Both the position numbers and the translations under genes were made by a program. Shown piece by piece: positions 36,752-46,220 of a DNA stretch of 64,000 nt. The notes beneath the pieces were generated by a model. The model was given only the letters and a program-made list of their open reading frames with translations. It ran no database searches and was not told the DNA's origin. The DNA is from an uncultured Ruminobacter sp. (GTDB taxonomy: Bacteria; Pseudomonadota; Gammaproteobacteria; Enterobacterales; Succinivibrionaceae): contig CACWVT010000001.1 in assembly GCA_902764345.1 (NCBI GenBank), positions 24,810 through 88,809 on the forward strand, given 5' to 3'. Numbering within the stretch: the stretch's first letter is position 1; every line of letters begins with the position of its first letter.

Positions 36752-37765
36752 CTAAACTGCTGCAGTCTCCTGTCTCAGCTGTATCTTATACTGCTTGTAG
36801 TCTGATATTGAAGCAGCAACCTCAGCTCCAATAAGAACAATGTACCAGTTAACATATGTCCAGACCATCATGAGAGGAAGTGCTGCCACCGCTCCGTAAA
36901 TAAATGTATAACTCGTAAAATTCATGATGTAATGCGTAAAGAACTGTTTTAAAAGTTCCTGAAGCAGAGCCGCGAGCAGAGCTCCCACAACAGCATGGTT
37001 GAAATTCACCTTGGTGCATGGAACAGAAGTAAACAGAAGAGTGAACACCACAAACGTCAGAAAACACGGCAACATTTTCATACCTAACGTGTTGAGCCAT
37101 ATCCCGGCAGAACTATGACCAAAGAAATTTGATGCCATTATTGATGAAGAAACAACTATGGCACCGCCAAGCAACAGAGGCCCGAGAGTAAGAACTGTCC
37201 AATATACTGAAAATGTTGTTACTTTCGAACGGTTTACTTTTACATGCCATATCTTGTTAAGTGTTATGTCTATTCGTCTTATAAGGGCAAGAGCAATGAT
37301 AATCAGAGTACCTACACCGACGGCTGTAGTTTTGGAGGCGTTGGCTATGAATGAATTAATGTTCTCTTTTAAAACATCACCCATTTGCGGCATCATGTTG
37401 TGAAGAATATAATTCATCATTTCATCACGATATGAACTGAAACTCGGAGACAAGGAAAAAACACTGAGAAGAACGGCGAGGACAGGAATCAGAGACATTA
37501 TCGTTGTGTATGAAAGCGATGAGGCCAACACGTCTATTTCATCTCTCGCAACTCTCTTGGACAGATATATAGGATATGAAAAAACTCTGGTAAACCAAAC
37601 TCTGAACCGTGATATATTACGTTTTATCAAAGATGTACGTACTTTGCTCTCAGAACCGGCGTTGCCATTAATGCAACCTGTATTTTCATAACGATCACCA
37701 CTCACCGGTGTTTTTTCTACCCCGTCCACCATATCAGTTTCTGAAGTTTTAAGATTTTCTTCCAC
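36752..37765 (-). CDS. YihY/BrkB-family inner-membrane protein
   Basis: A 337-residue protein of the YihY family (once misnamed RNase BN). The core has six membrane helices, with the family segment LASSLSYTTIMSLIPVLAVL near 90 and FIYGAVAALPLMMVWTYVNW near the C-terminus. The ~70-residue polar N-terminal tail is longer than usual. The molecular function of the family is not established. It is transcribed alone towards recG. Confidence 0.88.
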   Translation of the reverse strand: MEENLKTSETDMVDGVEKTPVSGDRYENTGCINGNAGSESKVRTSLIKRNISRFRVWFTRVFSYPIYLSKRVARDEIDVLASSLSYTTIMSLIPVLAVLLSVFSLSPSFSSYRDEMMNYILHNMMPQMGDVLKENINSFIANASKTTAVGVGTLIIIALALIRRIDITLNKIWHVKVNRSKVTTFSVYWTVLTLGPLLLGGAIVVSSSIMASNFFGHSSAGIWLNTLGMKMLPCFLTFVVFTLLFTSVPCTKVNFNHAVVGALLAALLQELLKQFFTHYIMNFTSYTFIYGAVAALPLMMVWTYVNWYIVLIGAEVAASISDYKQYKIQLRQETAAV

Positions 37766-37933
37766 GATTCTATCCCCTCGAACCTAAAAAAATACCCGGC
37801 ATCACCTGTTTCCTGTTTCATTATAATCAAAACAAAAACATCATTCTCTGCAATAACTCTCTAATCCGAAACATCTCATGCGGTGTCAGTGATTTATCCA
37901 CGGCCTGCCAGTTATAAACCTTACCGTCAATAC

Positions 37934-37969
37934 AAAAAACCCGTTACGGATAGGATGATCAGTAACGGG
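37934..37969 (-). terminator. Rho-independent terminator after ddl
   Basis: The 8-bp arms CCCGTTAC / GTAACGGG (37940-37947 and 37962-37969) are followed on the minus strand by TTTTTTG. It lies about 80 bp beyond the ddl stop. Confidence 0.8.
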
Positions 37970-38047
37970 ACAAAGTATTGATGCTTAATTTAAGGCGTAT
38001 TTCAATAATCAGAAACTTCCTTAAACAGTCTGTTTGTTTACATGAAG

Positions 38048-39049
38048 TTATTTCTTAACGGCTCTGACTACGGCATCATGAAGAAACAACGTCATATTCT
38101 CCCCATGATTTTCCAACATCTTAGGGAACATGGAAATAGGTGTCATTCCGGGGAAAGTATTTATTTCATTAAGGAGAATCTCTTCATCTCCAACAAGGAA
38201 GAAATCAATACGGGACAAATCCTTAAGCTTTAATACCCTGAATGCTCTTGTGGCATATTCCCTGATTTTTGACTTAAGGCTCTCGGAAATATCGGCTTCA
38301 ACAAGCGTTGTTGACTTTGAAGCACTGTCATATTTTTCCTCAAAAGTGTAAAAGTCATTGCTTGGTGTAATGATTTCACCAGGATTGGTAACAATAAGCT
38401 CTCCATTATATTCATACGCAGCAACTTCAAGCTCTCTAGGCCTTACTGCCTGCTCCAGCAGAACATCATTACTGTAGGAAAAGGCTTTTCTAATGTATTC
38501 ATCAAGAAGAGATTCATCTGTAACTTTATAACAGCCAACTGATGAGCCCTGAGATGCCGCCTTCACAAAGATACTTCCATATCTTCTGAAAAATTCATGA
38601 GCCTTCTTTAAGTTTTCTTCACTGTCCGTATCAATGAAGCTGAAAGGCGTATTCGGAATACCGATAGCACTCAGCCACAGCTTGGTACTGATCTTATTGA
38701 AACACAGTTTGCTGGCTTCAGAACCGCAACCTAAATAAGGAAGTGAAACCATGTCGAGAAGAGACTGAATGTCACCTGTTTCTCCCGGAACACCGTGAAT
38801 ACACGGAATTACGTAATCAACGGGAACCGTTTTTTCACTGTCATCTTTGAAATATAACTTTTGATTGTGGCTGAGATTACACTGATTTCCATCCTCGTCT
38901 ACCCACCTGTCCCTGTGAATAATAACCTTCAAGACATTAAATTCCGGGAATGTTTTTAACTGTTTTTCAATAAATGAGGCACTAACCAGTGAAATGTCGT
39001 GTTCTGACCCGTCACCACCGCACAAGAGAAGAATATTATACTGTTCCAT
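38048..39049 (-). CDS. ddl: D-alanine--D-alanine ligase
   Basis: ATP-grasp enzyme that makes the D-Ala-D-Ala dipeptide for peptidoglycan. From the ATG at 39049 it has 333 residues beginning MEQYNILLLCGGDGSEHDIS. The open frame extends upstream to 39085, but those residues are not family-like. Visible are HGVPGETGDIQ, the ATP-binding AASQGSSVGCYKV, and the metal-binding ILLNEINTFPGMTP. It stands alone rather than in the mur cluster, as DdlA-type genes do. Confidence 0.93.
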   Translation of the reverse strand: MEQYNILLLCGGDGSEHDISLVSASFIEKQLKTFPEFNVLKVIIHRDRWVDEDGNQCNLSHNQKLYFKDDSEKTVPVDYVIPCIHGVPGETGDIQSLLDMVSLPYLGCGSEASKLCFNKISTKLWLSAIGIPNTPFSFIDTDSEENLKKAHEFFRRYGSIFVKAASQGSSVGCYKVTDESLLDEYIRKAFSYSNDVLLEQAVRPRELEVAAYEYNGELIVTNPGEIITPSNDFYTFEEKYDSASKSTTLVEADISESLKSKIREYATRAFRVLKLKDLSRIDFFLVGDEEILLNEINTFPGMTPISMFPKMLENHGENMTLFLHDAVVRAVKK

Positions 39050-39247
39050 GATTATAATTCCGTTATCTGGACCAACAGGTCCCATCTAAATACGTCAACA
39101 ATTATACTTTCATGCCGTAGTCCTATCAATCCGAAAAAAACAGTGGAAATGGATAATTTGATGAGCAATTGCACAATTTTTCTTATTTTCACGATAATGC
39201 TGATACAATAAACGTCATGTTCATCAGAACTTAATGTGGGATTTAAA

Positions 39248-39955
39248 ATGAGTTTAAACAAATTTTTAGCAGGCCTTGCGATAACCGGACTTCTCTGTAC
39301 GGGTTGCGTAACAGTCACAGCCGACGGACGACCTATCAAGGAAAACGGCAATACAACCACGGGTAAAACCTCTCAGGAACTGTCGCAGATGCTCAACACT
39401 GCAAAGGGCGAATACCTGGAACTGGACACCCAGAAAACAAATAGACTGGTTCAGGAAGTAACGGAAGGTAATCTGGATACCATCAAAAAGGTTATGGACA
39501 ATCCTAATGACTACGAACCTCCCGTACTTTTTGCATATGCCGAACAGGTATATAAATCAGGACACTTTGATACAGCAATGTTCTGGTTCTATACGGCTCA
39601 GCTCAGAGCAAGATCCGATGCCAACAAATCCCTCGACAATACGGTTCAAGACGGAGTAACCAGACTGAGTTCCGTATATGGTCAGACCATTGGACGCTAC
39701 GCTCTAGAACACCCTAACGAACTGGAATCAACAATGAATAAAGTGTTGGAATGGGACAGAATATCGCAAAGGAACTACAATCCAAAATGGGTAGCCGTTC
39801 TGGGAAATGAATCTAAAATAAGCGATACAATCAGGTTTCAGGATCCGGAAAAATACAAAGCAATTGATGAAGAAGTAAGACGAGGTTGGAAAATCGGTTT
39901 TGATGCCGCACTGAAAAAAATCCGCGAAAGCAAACTTGAGGTGCCTGAGGAATAA
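39248..39955 (+). CDS. Putative lipoprotein of unknown function
   Basis: From the ATG at 39248 (GGG 7 bp upstream) the protein has 235 residues. It starts MSLNKFLAGLAITGLLCTGC, a signal sequence ending in a lipobox-like CTGC, where the cysteine at -3 is unusual. The mature part is helical and polar with a TPR/Sel1-like stretch (HFDTAMFWFYTAQLRAR). I do not recognise a family. It is convergent with trxA. Confidence 0.7.
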   Translation: MSLNKFLAGLAITGLLCTGCVTVTADGRPIKENGNTTTGKTSQELSQMLNTAKGEYLELDTQKTNRLVQEVTEGNLDTIKKVMDNPNDYEPPVLFAYAEQVYKSGHFDTAMFWFYTAQLRARSDANKSLDNTVQDGVTRLSSVYGQTIGRYALEHPNELESTMNKVLEWDRISQRNYNPKWVAVLGNESKISDTIRFQDPEKYKAIDEEVRRGWKIGFDAALKKIRESKLEVPEE

Positions 39956-40006
39956 TCCTCCGAGTCACATTTCAGCCAATGATAATTAAATATATCATAG
40001 AGCACA

Positions 40007-40036
40007 GTAAAATCCCGCATTGGGTACAGCGGGATT
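40007..40036 (-). terminator. Terminator after trxA
   Basis: The 8-bp arms AATCCCGC / GCGGGATT (40011-40018 and 40029-40036) are followed on the minus strand by TTTTA. A second hairpin, AATTTCCC / GGGAAATT (40051-40077), lies closer to the trxA stop. Confidence 0.6.
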
Positions 40037-40084
40037 AACACTCACTGAATAATTTCCCGGGTTCAACAAGGGAAATTCCATTCA

Positions 40085-40411
40085 TCATGCAATGGACTGT
40101 TCAATAAATTCCTTTAACTTCTGCTTGTTGAGTGCCCCAATCTGCTTGCCAACAAGCTCGCCATTCTTAAAAACCAGAAGAGTAGGAATATTCTTGACAC
40201 CGTACTGAGCCGCAAAATCACGACTCTGATCCACATTAACCTTAACAAAGGAAACTCCGCTCATCTCGGCGGCCAACTCCTCAATAACTGGTCCAACCAT
40301 CTTACATGGACCGCACCACGGAGCCCAGAAATCAACCAGAACAGGATTCTTACTGAAAAGCACCTGTTCTTCAAATAATGCGTCATCTATTTCTTTTACG
40401 AAATCGCTCAT
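40085..40411 (-). CDS. trxA: Thioredoxin 1
   Basis: General cytoplasmic disulfide reductase. The 108 residues carry the active site WCGPC (C33, C36) in a thioredoxin fold. The cis-proline loop NIPTLLVFKNGE is present. It is divergent from gppA, and rhlB, which separates the two in E. coli, is missing here. Confidence 0.97.
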   Translation of the reverse strand: MSDFVKEIDDALFEEQVLFSKNPVLVDFWAPWCGPCKMVGPVIEELAAEMSGVSFVKVNVDQSRDFAAQYGVKNIPTLLVFKNGELVGKQIGALNKQKLKEFIEQSIA

Positions 40412-40824
40412 TTTTATATCTCCTCACGTTACTTAAAACGGGTTATACCGTTTTGCGACGACATACCACTATAACATATTGACAGTTCGTTTCAGAGTTT
40501 AATTCCCTCAAATCAGATTTTTTCTCCATTTTGTGAACGTCAACATGATTATGCTTAATGCTGTTATTAAAATCGTCTCTATCAAGGAGTTTGCGAATCA
40601 GAAAGAAAATCTTTTAGAAAAAATCAATAACTTCCGCTTACTTTTTCACAAAAAAACGAAACGGCATACAATATCAATTATCCGTTACTGAATATCAGAT
40701 GGTGAAAAACTTTATATAAACACAAGCCTGTACATATATTGTATACTTGTAACATACAACATCCGAACTTCTAATACTTGAGGTTTTTCGTGTTATCCGG
40801 GAAACACATTAAGCATGAGGAAAA
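40412..40824. other. Divergent intergenic region trxA / gppA
   Basis: 413 bp, AT-rich. On the minus strand TGTTATAGT (40476-40468) is an extended -10 candidate for trxA. On the plus strand TATACT (40742-40747) is a -10 candidate for gppA. A 48-codon plus-strand frame (40545-40691) lacks a ribosome binding site, and I do not call it a gene. Confidence 0.5.
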
Positions 40825-42345
40825 ATGGATTTAAGGAATAAACATATGCCGGGTTCTTCTCCTTTATATGCAGCTATCGATTTAGGATCAAACAGCTTCC
40901 ACATGCTGGTTGTCAGAAATGTCTCAGGGGCCGTCAGAGCCGTCTCACGTGTCAAGCGAAAGGTCAAGCTTGCTCAGGGACTTGACGAAAACAACCTCCT
41001 TTCAGAAGAGGCCATTCAGCGAGGACTTGACTGTATCCGACTGTTTGCGGAGCAGCTCAAGGACATTCCGGATCATAATATCCGCATTGTGGCCACCGCA
41101 ACACTACGTCTTGCTAAAAATTCATCTGACTTTATTCAGAGAGCTGAAAAAATACTTGAGCACGGTATTGAAATTATCAGCGGAGAGGAAGAAGCACGCA
41201 CCATATACCATGGTGTAGTCAGCACCTCAAGTGCATCAGGCAATATTCTGGTAATAGATATCGGCGGAGCATCAACCGAACTTATAATCGGTGAAGGTCT
41301 TAACGTTAAGGTTCTCCACAGTACTCAAATGGGATGCGTAACATGGCTCAACAATTTTTTCGCAAATGACGAAATAACCGAAGCCGCATACGATAAAGCC
41401 ATTGAAGCTTCAATCGAAATACTGTCTCCTCTTGCAGACGAATATCTCAGAGAGGGTTTTTCAACCTGTGTCGGAGCTTCAGGAACAATACAGTCCCTGC
41501 AGGAAATTATGATTTCCAACGGAGAAAGTGAAGTCGTTACCCTTGAAAAGCTCCTTCATCTAAAGGAAATGACAATTGAAGCTGGATGCTTTTCAAAACT
41601 TAATATTGCCGGCCTTTCAGCCGAAAGACTTACAGTTTTCCCTTCAGGACTTGCGATACTTATTGCAATATTCAGGATTCTGGACATTAAAGGCATGACA
41701 CTTGCCGGTGGCGCTTTGAGAGAAGGTGTCATTTACAGAATGCTCGGTGACTACGCTCCCCGAAACATCCGAACCAGAACCGTGGACAGTCTGATTACCA
41801 GATACCAGCTCGACCGTGAACAGGCAGAACGCGTTACCAAGGTTGCGCTTAACGCATTTGACAGTCTGAAAGAATCCTGGGGACTGAAAGATCCTTCTTC
41901 AAGACCGGTTCTTAAATGGGCGGCAATGCTGTACGAAATTGGTCTGTGCATTGAGTACAAAAAAGCTCCTAAGCATGCGTCATACATAATTGACAACATT
42001 GAAATGCCGGGTTTTACCAACGCTCAGAAACATCTTCTGAGTGCTCTACTGTTCAACGAAAGAGATGCCTTTAAGCTTGATGTTCTGAAGAACCAGAGCG
42101 CCGTTCCGTATGAGGAAGCATGTGCACTGGCAAGACTCCTCAGACTGGCGATAATCATCTGTGTCAGACGAAGTCCTGATGCGATTGACGGTGAAATCAA
42201 ATTTGAAATGACGGAACATGGCAAACTGGAACTTGTTACCACCAGCAACTGGATGGATAACCACTACCTTCGTGCCACACTACTGAAGGAAGAATGCCAG
42301 AAGCAGCAGGAACAGGGATGGCTTATGTCCATTAGGGAATGCTAG
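40825..42345 (+). CDS. gppA: Guanosine-5'-triphosphate,3'-diphosphate pyrophosphatase GppA
   Basis: Converts pppGpp to ppGpp and can hydrolyse polyphosphate, so it acts in the stringent response. The 506 residues follow GppA rather than Ppx: SPLYAAIDLGSNSFHMLVVR at the start, the phosphate loops NILVIDIGGASTELI and CVGASGTIQSLQE, and MTLAGGALREG. The location beside trxA supports GppA. GAGGAAAA precedes the ATG. A second ATG seven codons on has AAGGA and is also possible. crcB starts 1 bp after the stop. Confidence 0.93.
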   Translation: MDLRNKHMPGSSPLYAAIDLGSNSFHMLVVRNVSGAVRAVSRVKRKVKLAQGLDENNLLSEEAIQRGLDCIRLFAEQLKDIPDHNIRIVATATLRLAKNSSDFIQRAEKILEHGIEIISGEEEARTIYHGVVSTSSASGNILVIDIGGASTELIIGEGLNVKVLHSTQMGCVTWLNNFFANDEITEAAYDKAIEASIEILSPLADEYLREGFSTCVGASGTIQSLQEIMISNGESEVVTLEKLLHLKEMTIEAGCFSKLNIAGLSAERLTVFPSGLAILIAIFRILDIKGMTLAGGALREGVIYRMLGDYAPRNIRTRTVDSLITRYQLDREQAERVTKVALNAFDSLKESWGLKDPSSRPVLKWAAMLYEIGLCIEYKKAPKHASYIIDNIEMPGFTNAQKHLLSALLFNERDAFKLDVLKNQSAVPYEEACALARLLRLAIIICVRRSPDAIDGEIKFEMTEHGKLELVTTSNWMDNHYLRATLLKEECQKQQEQGWLMSIREC

Positions 42346-42346
42346 A

Positions 42347-42733
42347 ATGCCTCTTAAATCAATGCTTCTCGTAGCCTTAGGCGGAGCCGTCGGCGCACTT
42401 CTCCGTTATCTAACCACTAACTGCATCTCTTCTTGGATGGGGCGTGATTTTCCGTACGGAACAATTTCCATAAACATTGCCGGCTCATTTTTAATTGGGC
42501 TGTTTACAACCATTCTCTGTCAGAATGCCATGGAGCCCCAGTTAAAACTTCTGCTTATTACGGGGCTTCTTGGCGGATTTACCACTTTCTCGACATTCTC
42601 TCTGGATACGGTAAACCTCATAGCTTCGGGCTACTGGCTGAAAACATTTTTCTACGTTGCCGGCAGTCTGATTCTGAGTCTAACAGCAACTTTTGCGGGT
42701 ATAGCCATGGGCTCAGCCATTAAAGCAAATTAA
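42347..42733 (+). CDS. crcB: Fluoride ion channel CrcB/FluC
   Basis: Small dual-topology channel that exports fluoride. The 128 residues have four membrane helices. The family marks are GGAVGALLRYL near the N-terminus, GTISINIAGSFLIGLF with the pore asparagine, and GGFTTFSTFSLD with the Phe-box and sodium-site region. It is placed between gppA and polA with almost no gap, so it probably shares the gppA promoter. I see no fluoride riboswitch. Confidence 0.95.
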   Translation: MPLKSMLLVALGGAVGALLRYLTTNCISSWMGRDFPYGTISINIAGSFLIGLFTTILCQNAMEPQLKLLLITGLLGGFTTFSTFSLDTVNLIASGYWLKTFFYVAGSLILSLTATFAGIAMGSAIKAN

Positions 42734-42815
42734 ACAGCGCTGAGACATAATATGATTCTTGTTTTTTGGCATATCTGCAATTACCAGAACAACAATACAT
42801 AAAATAGGATTCTAC

Positions 42816-45650
42816 ATGAGCACAAATACACAGCTGGTACTTATAGACGGTAATAACTTTTTGTACAGAGCTTATTACAGTACGGCCAGATCCGCTCTCT
42901 CCAACAGTCGCGGTGAACCTACCGGAGCCACAAAAGTTTATATCAGCATGATCCAGAAACTGGAAAAAACATATCCAAAAGCACAAATGGCCGTGGTTTT
43001 TGATGCTCATGGTCCATGTTTCAGACACGAACTCTATTCAGAATACAAGGCTACCAGAAAACCCATGCCTGACGAGCTTAGGGCTCAGGTAGAAAACATA
43101 AAAAAAATAATTACAGCCATGGGGCTTCCTCTTATCACTGTAGAAGGCGTCGAAGCGGATGACGTACTCGGTACATATGCCCGACTCGGCTCTGAAGCAG
43201 GAATGGACGTTTATCTTGCCACAGGAGACAAGGATCTTGCGGCCATGGTGAATGAACACGTATTCATAGTCAACACCATGGATGATTCCGTAATGGACAG
43301 AGATGGCGTAATTGCAAAATTCGGTGTTCCTCCGGAGCTCATCAGTGATTACCTTGCGCTTAAAGGAGACTCGGCAGATAACATTCCCGGGATGCAGGGT
43401 ATCGGTGACAAATCAGCCACTGCACTTCTGAATTCCATAGGAAGTATTGAAGACATTGCCGCAAATCTTGACAGAGTAAAGGATCTGAACTTTAGAGGTT
43501 CCAAAACATTTGCTGAAAATTTCATTAAACAACAGGATAACGTAAAGCTGTCAAAGATTCTCACCACTATCAAGACAGATGTAAAGGTTCCGGTTAAACC
43601 TCAGGAAATCCGACGCGGAAAGGTTGACCACAAGACTCTTTTGGACATATACACATCCTGTGAATTCACAAAACTCATAAACTCGGAAAAAGCGTTTCTG
43701 GAAAAAGAAGCCTTAGGAGATTCCGGTGATCTTTTCTCTGCCGACGGGGAAAACACGTTCAATAATTCAGCAGAAAATGAAGAATCTTCAGATCAAAAAA
43801 CATCACGAACAGTTGACCGGAAGAAAAAATTTATCGCCGTAACGGTCAATAGCGAAACCACGCTAAAGATGCTCGCAGCAGAGCTCCGTGCATCAGAAAA
43901 ACCGGTATTCTACCCTTTAAGAACAGTAATTAACGCAGTCAATTCACGACTTACCGGACTTGGCATAAGAACCGTTAACTGCGATTTCTATATTCCCCTC
44001 GGACATTCATATCTGGGAGTCCCTGTTCAGCTCAACCCTACGGATGTATTTTCCGTTCTGGCGGAGATTGTGAACAATGGCGGTAAGGAAATAACTGCCT
44101 ATGACATTAAGGATCTAATGCATACTCTTGACGGATACGGCATCAATATTGAAATGCCTTATCAGGATGTACTTAATGAACTTCACAGTCTTGATTCAGC
44201 CATGGAAACGGATCTGTCGAAGGCAGCGGAAATTCTGCTGAACCAAACACTGTCGGATGAACAGGAGCTCTGTACCGTGACAATACAGGGAAGCAAACGA
44301 AAACAGAAAATACCAATGGAAGAGGTAGAAATAGACACATGTGCCGCGTTTACCAGTCAGCACCTTGATGCGGTACAGCAACTTCACGAATATATCAGTG
44401 CCAAACTCAGACTGATGCCGGAGAATGAGCGAGCCTACCTCACTCAGGAACTTCCTCTAATCAAAGTTCTCTACAAAATGGAATGTAACGGATTCTATCT
44501 GGATCATAATGAATTCTCCAAACAGAGCATTACCCTGAACCAGAAACTGAAAGACGTAAGAGACAGTATAATTATGCTTGCAGGTGAGGAGTTCAACATA
44601 AATTCAACCAGAGAGGTTTCACACATTCTTTACGAGAAACTTGGTATTGACTGTCCAAAAAAAACCCCTACCGGACAACCATCAACATCTGAAGAAACAC
44701 TTTCTCTCATTGCCGAAGATTACGAAATAGCCAGACTTATTCTTAATTACAGGGCTCTAACAAAACTTATCAACACTTATGTTGATAAGCTTCCGGGAAT
44801 GGTTGACGGAGCCACCGGCAGAATACATGGTATGTTTAATCAGGCCGGCACATCAACAGGCAGACTGTCTTCTAGTGATCCTAACCTGCAGAATATACCT
44901 GTAAGAACTCCCGAAGGCAGAGCCATCCGCGCAGGTTTTGCAGCAAAACCAGGCTACAAAATTCTTGCTGCAGATTATTCACAGATCGAATTAAGACTCA
45001 TGGCACACATTGCCGATGAACAAAACATGATCAGATCATTTAATGCTCATGAGGACATTCATGCATCCACAGCATCCCAGATCCACAATACGCCACTGAG
45101 TGAAGTGACTCCGGAAATGAGAAGATCTGCCAAAGCCATAAATTTCGGTCTTATATACGGCATGAATCGTTTTGGTCTGGCAAAACGGCTTAATATTTCC
45201 AACGACGTTGCAAAAAACTACATTGACAGCTATTTTGCAAAATATCCCGGCGTAAAAACCTATATGGCTGCAATCAAAGAATCGGTACATGAAAACGGGT
45301 ATGTTACCACCATAAGTGGCAGAAGGCTTAACTTCAATGCAATTAAAACCGCAACAAAGATGGCTGTTTCCGGAATAGAAAGAGCTGCGATCAATGCTCC
45401 TATGCAGGGCAGTGCAGCGGAAATCATCAAAACAGCAATGATAAAGATTGATGAATGGATGAAAAATCTTCCTGAGAATAGTATCAGAATGCTTCTGCAG
45501 GTACATGACGAACTGATTTTTGAAGTAAAAGAGGAATTTGTTGAAGAATACGGAAGAATAATTTCTGAAATCATGACAACCGTGATAAAACTTAAAATAC
45601 CACTGGAAGTCAGTGTAGGAGTAGGACAAAACTGGAGTGAGGCCCATTAA
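42816..45650 (+). CDS. polA: DNA polymerase I (proofreading domain apparently inactive)
   Basis: Repair and Okazaki-fragment polymerase, 944 residues from the ATG at 42816 (AGGA 7 bp upstream). The N-terminal 5' nuclease (1-290) keeps its acidic residues (ADDVLGT, TGDKDLA). The polymerase domain keeps DYSQIELR (near 720), RRSAKAINFGLIYG and QVHDELIFEV. The middle 3'-5' exonuclease domain is diverged. Where E. coli has DTET the sequence reads YPLRT (about 366). The Asp424 region reads AYDIKDL (about 427), and the Asp501 region reads TSQHLD (about 512). The catalytic carboxylates are not visible. Confidence 0.95.
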   Translation: MSTNTQLVLIDGNNFLYRAYYSTARSALSNSRGEPTGATKVYISMIQKLEKTYPKAQMAVVFDAHGPCFRHELYSEYKATRKPMPDELRAQVENIKKIITAMGLPLITVEGVEADDVLGTYARLGSEAGMDVYLATGDKDLAAMVNEHVFIVNTMDDSVMDRDGVIAKFGVPPELISDYLALKGDSADNIPGMQGIGDKSATALLNSIGSIEDIAANLDRVKDLNFRGSKTFAENFIKQQDNVKLSKILTTIKTDVKVPVKPQEIRRGKVDHKTLLDIYTSCEFTKLINSEKAFLEKEALGDSGDLFSADGENTFNNSAENEESSDQKTSRTVDRKKKFIAVTVNSETTLKMLAAELRASEKPVFYPLRTVINAVNSRLTGLGIRTVNCDFYIPLGHSYLGVPVQLNPTDVFSVLAEIVNNGGKEITAYDIKDLMHTLDGYGINIEMPYQDVLNELHSLDSAMETDLSKAAEILLNQTLSDEQELCTVTIQGSKRKQKIPMEEVEIDTCAAFTSQHLDAVQQLHEYISAKLRLMPENERAYLTQELPLIKVLYKMECNGFYLDHNEFSKQSITLNQKLKDVRDSIIMLAGEEFNINSTREVSHILYEKLGIDCPKKTPTGQPSTSEETLSLIAEDYEIARLILNYRALTKLINTYVDKLPGMVDGATGRIHGMFNQAGTSTGRLSSSDPNLQNIPVRTPEGRAIRAGFAAKPGYKILAADYSQIELRLMAHIADEQNMIRSFNAHEDIHASTASQIHNTPLSEVTPEMRRSAKAINFGLIYGMNRFGLAKRLNISNDVAKNYIDSYFAKYPGVKTYMAAIKESVHENGYVTTISGRRLNFNAIKTATKMAVSGIERAAINAPMQGSAAEIIKTAMIKIDEWMKNLPENSIRMLLQVHDELIFEVKEEFVEEYGRIISEIMTTVIKLKIPLEVSVGVGQNWSEAH

Positions 45651-45651
45651 A

Positions 45652-46158
45652 ATGTTAAAGAAAATTATATCTATCATGTTGCTTGCAGGACTGACATCCT
45701 CTGCTTTTGCAATAGATTTAAGCAAACCTCGTAGCGAACAGGATTATCAGAATGAAATGGCTATGGCTTTGTTGTATGCCCCTTTGCCTGAAAGAATTTA
45801 TGACATCAGGGCTATGGTAATGATCAGCAACACCCCGGAAGAACTGGCGAAATACTCAAACGATCAGATCAAGCTTAAAAGTATCAATTTTGATGAGGAT
45901 AAGCTGGAGCTTGTGTACAACTTTGAACTGTACGTACCGAAATCAGATGATCAGGACACCAATACGGTTATGGATAAATATGCTCAAAAAATACGCAATG
46001 TAATGAATAAAGAAGACTGTAACGTACTCAATTTCACTCATGAAGACGTAGCAAACCATTATTTTATCAGGGATGCCGAAACTAAAAAGATTCTAGTTGA
46101 TTTCAAAACAGCTCTGCACTACTGCAAACACAACGTACAAATTCCATACGCACACTGA
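45652..46158 (+). CDS. Periplasmic protein of unknown function
   Basis: A 168-residue protein starts 2 bp after the polA stop, from the ATG at 45652. The signal peptide is MLKKIISIMLLAGLTSSAFA with a clear AFA-I cleavage site. The mature part is charged, with two cysteines (NKEDCNV and LHYCKHN) that could form a disulfide. I recognise no domain. It is convergent with lpxH. Confidence 0.7.
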   Translation: MLKKIISIMLLAGLTSSAFAIDLSKPRSEQDYQNEMAMALLYAPLPERIYDIRAMVMISNTPEELAKYSNDQIKLKSINFDEDKLELVYNFELYVPKSDDQDTNTVMDKYAQKIRNVMNKEDCNVLNFTHEDVANHYFIRDAETKKILVDFKTALHYCKHNVQIPYAH

Positions 46159-46171
46159 TAAATCAGATTAA

Positions 46172-46208
46172 ACCTTCATTCCATGTCAAAACATACTGAA
46201 ATGAAGGT
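46172..46208. terminator. Hairpin between the polA-downstream gene and lpxH
   Basis: The 9-bp arms ACCTTCATT / AATGAAGGT are separated by 19 nt. It lies between two convergent genes. The flanking U-runs are poor, so this is a weak terminator at best. Confidence 0.35.
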
Positions 46209-46220
46209 CATACATTGGGA

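Noticed and set aside
40545-40691. 48-codon frame between trxA and gppA as a replacement for rhlB
   Set aside because: It is far too short, shows no helicase motif and has no ribosome binding site.
42734-42815. Fluoride riboswitch associated with crcB
   Set aside because: crcB begins 1 bp after gppA inside an operon, and no leader with the riboswitch core is present upstream.
45036-45725. 229-residue minus-strand frame over the end of polA
   Set aside because: It lies opposite highly conserved polymerase motifs and has no recognisable domain, so it is a shadow frame.
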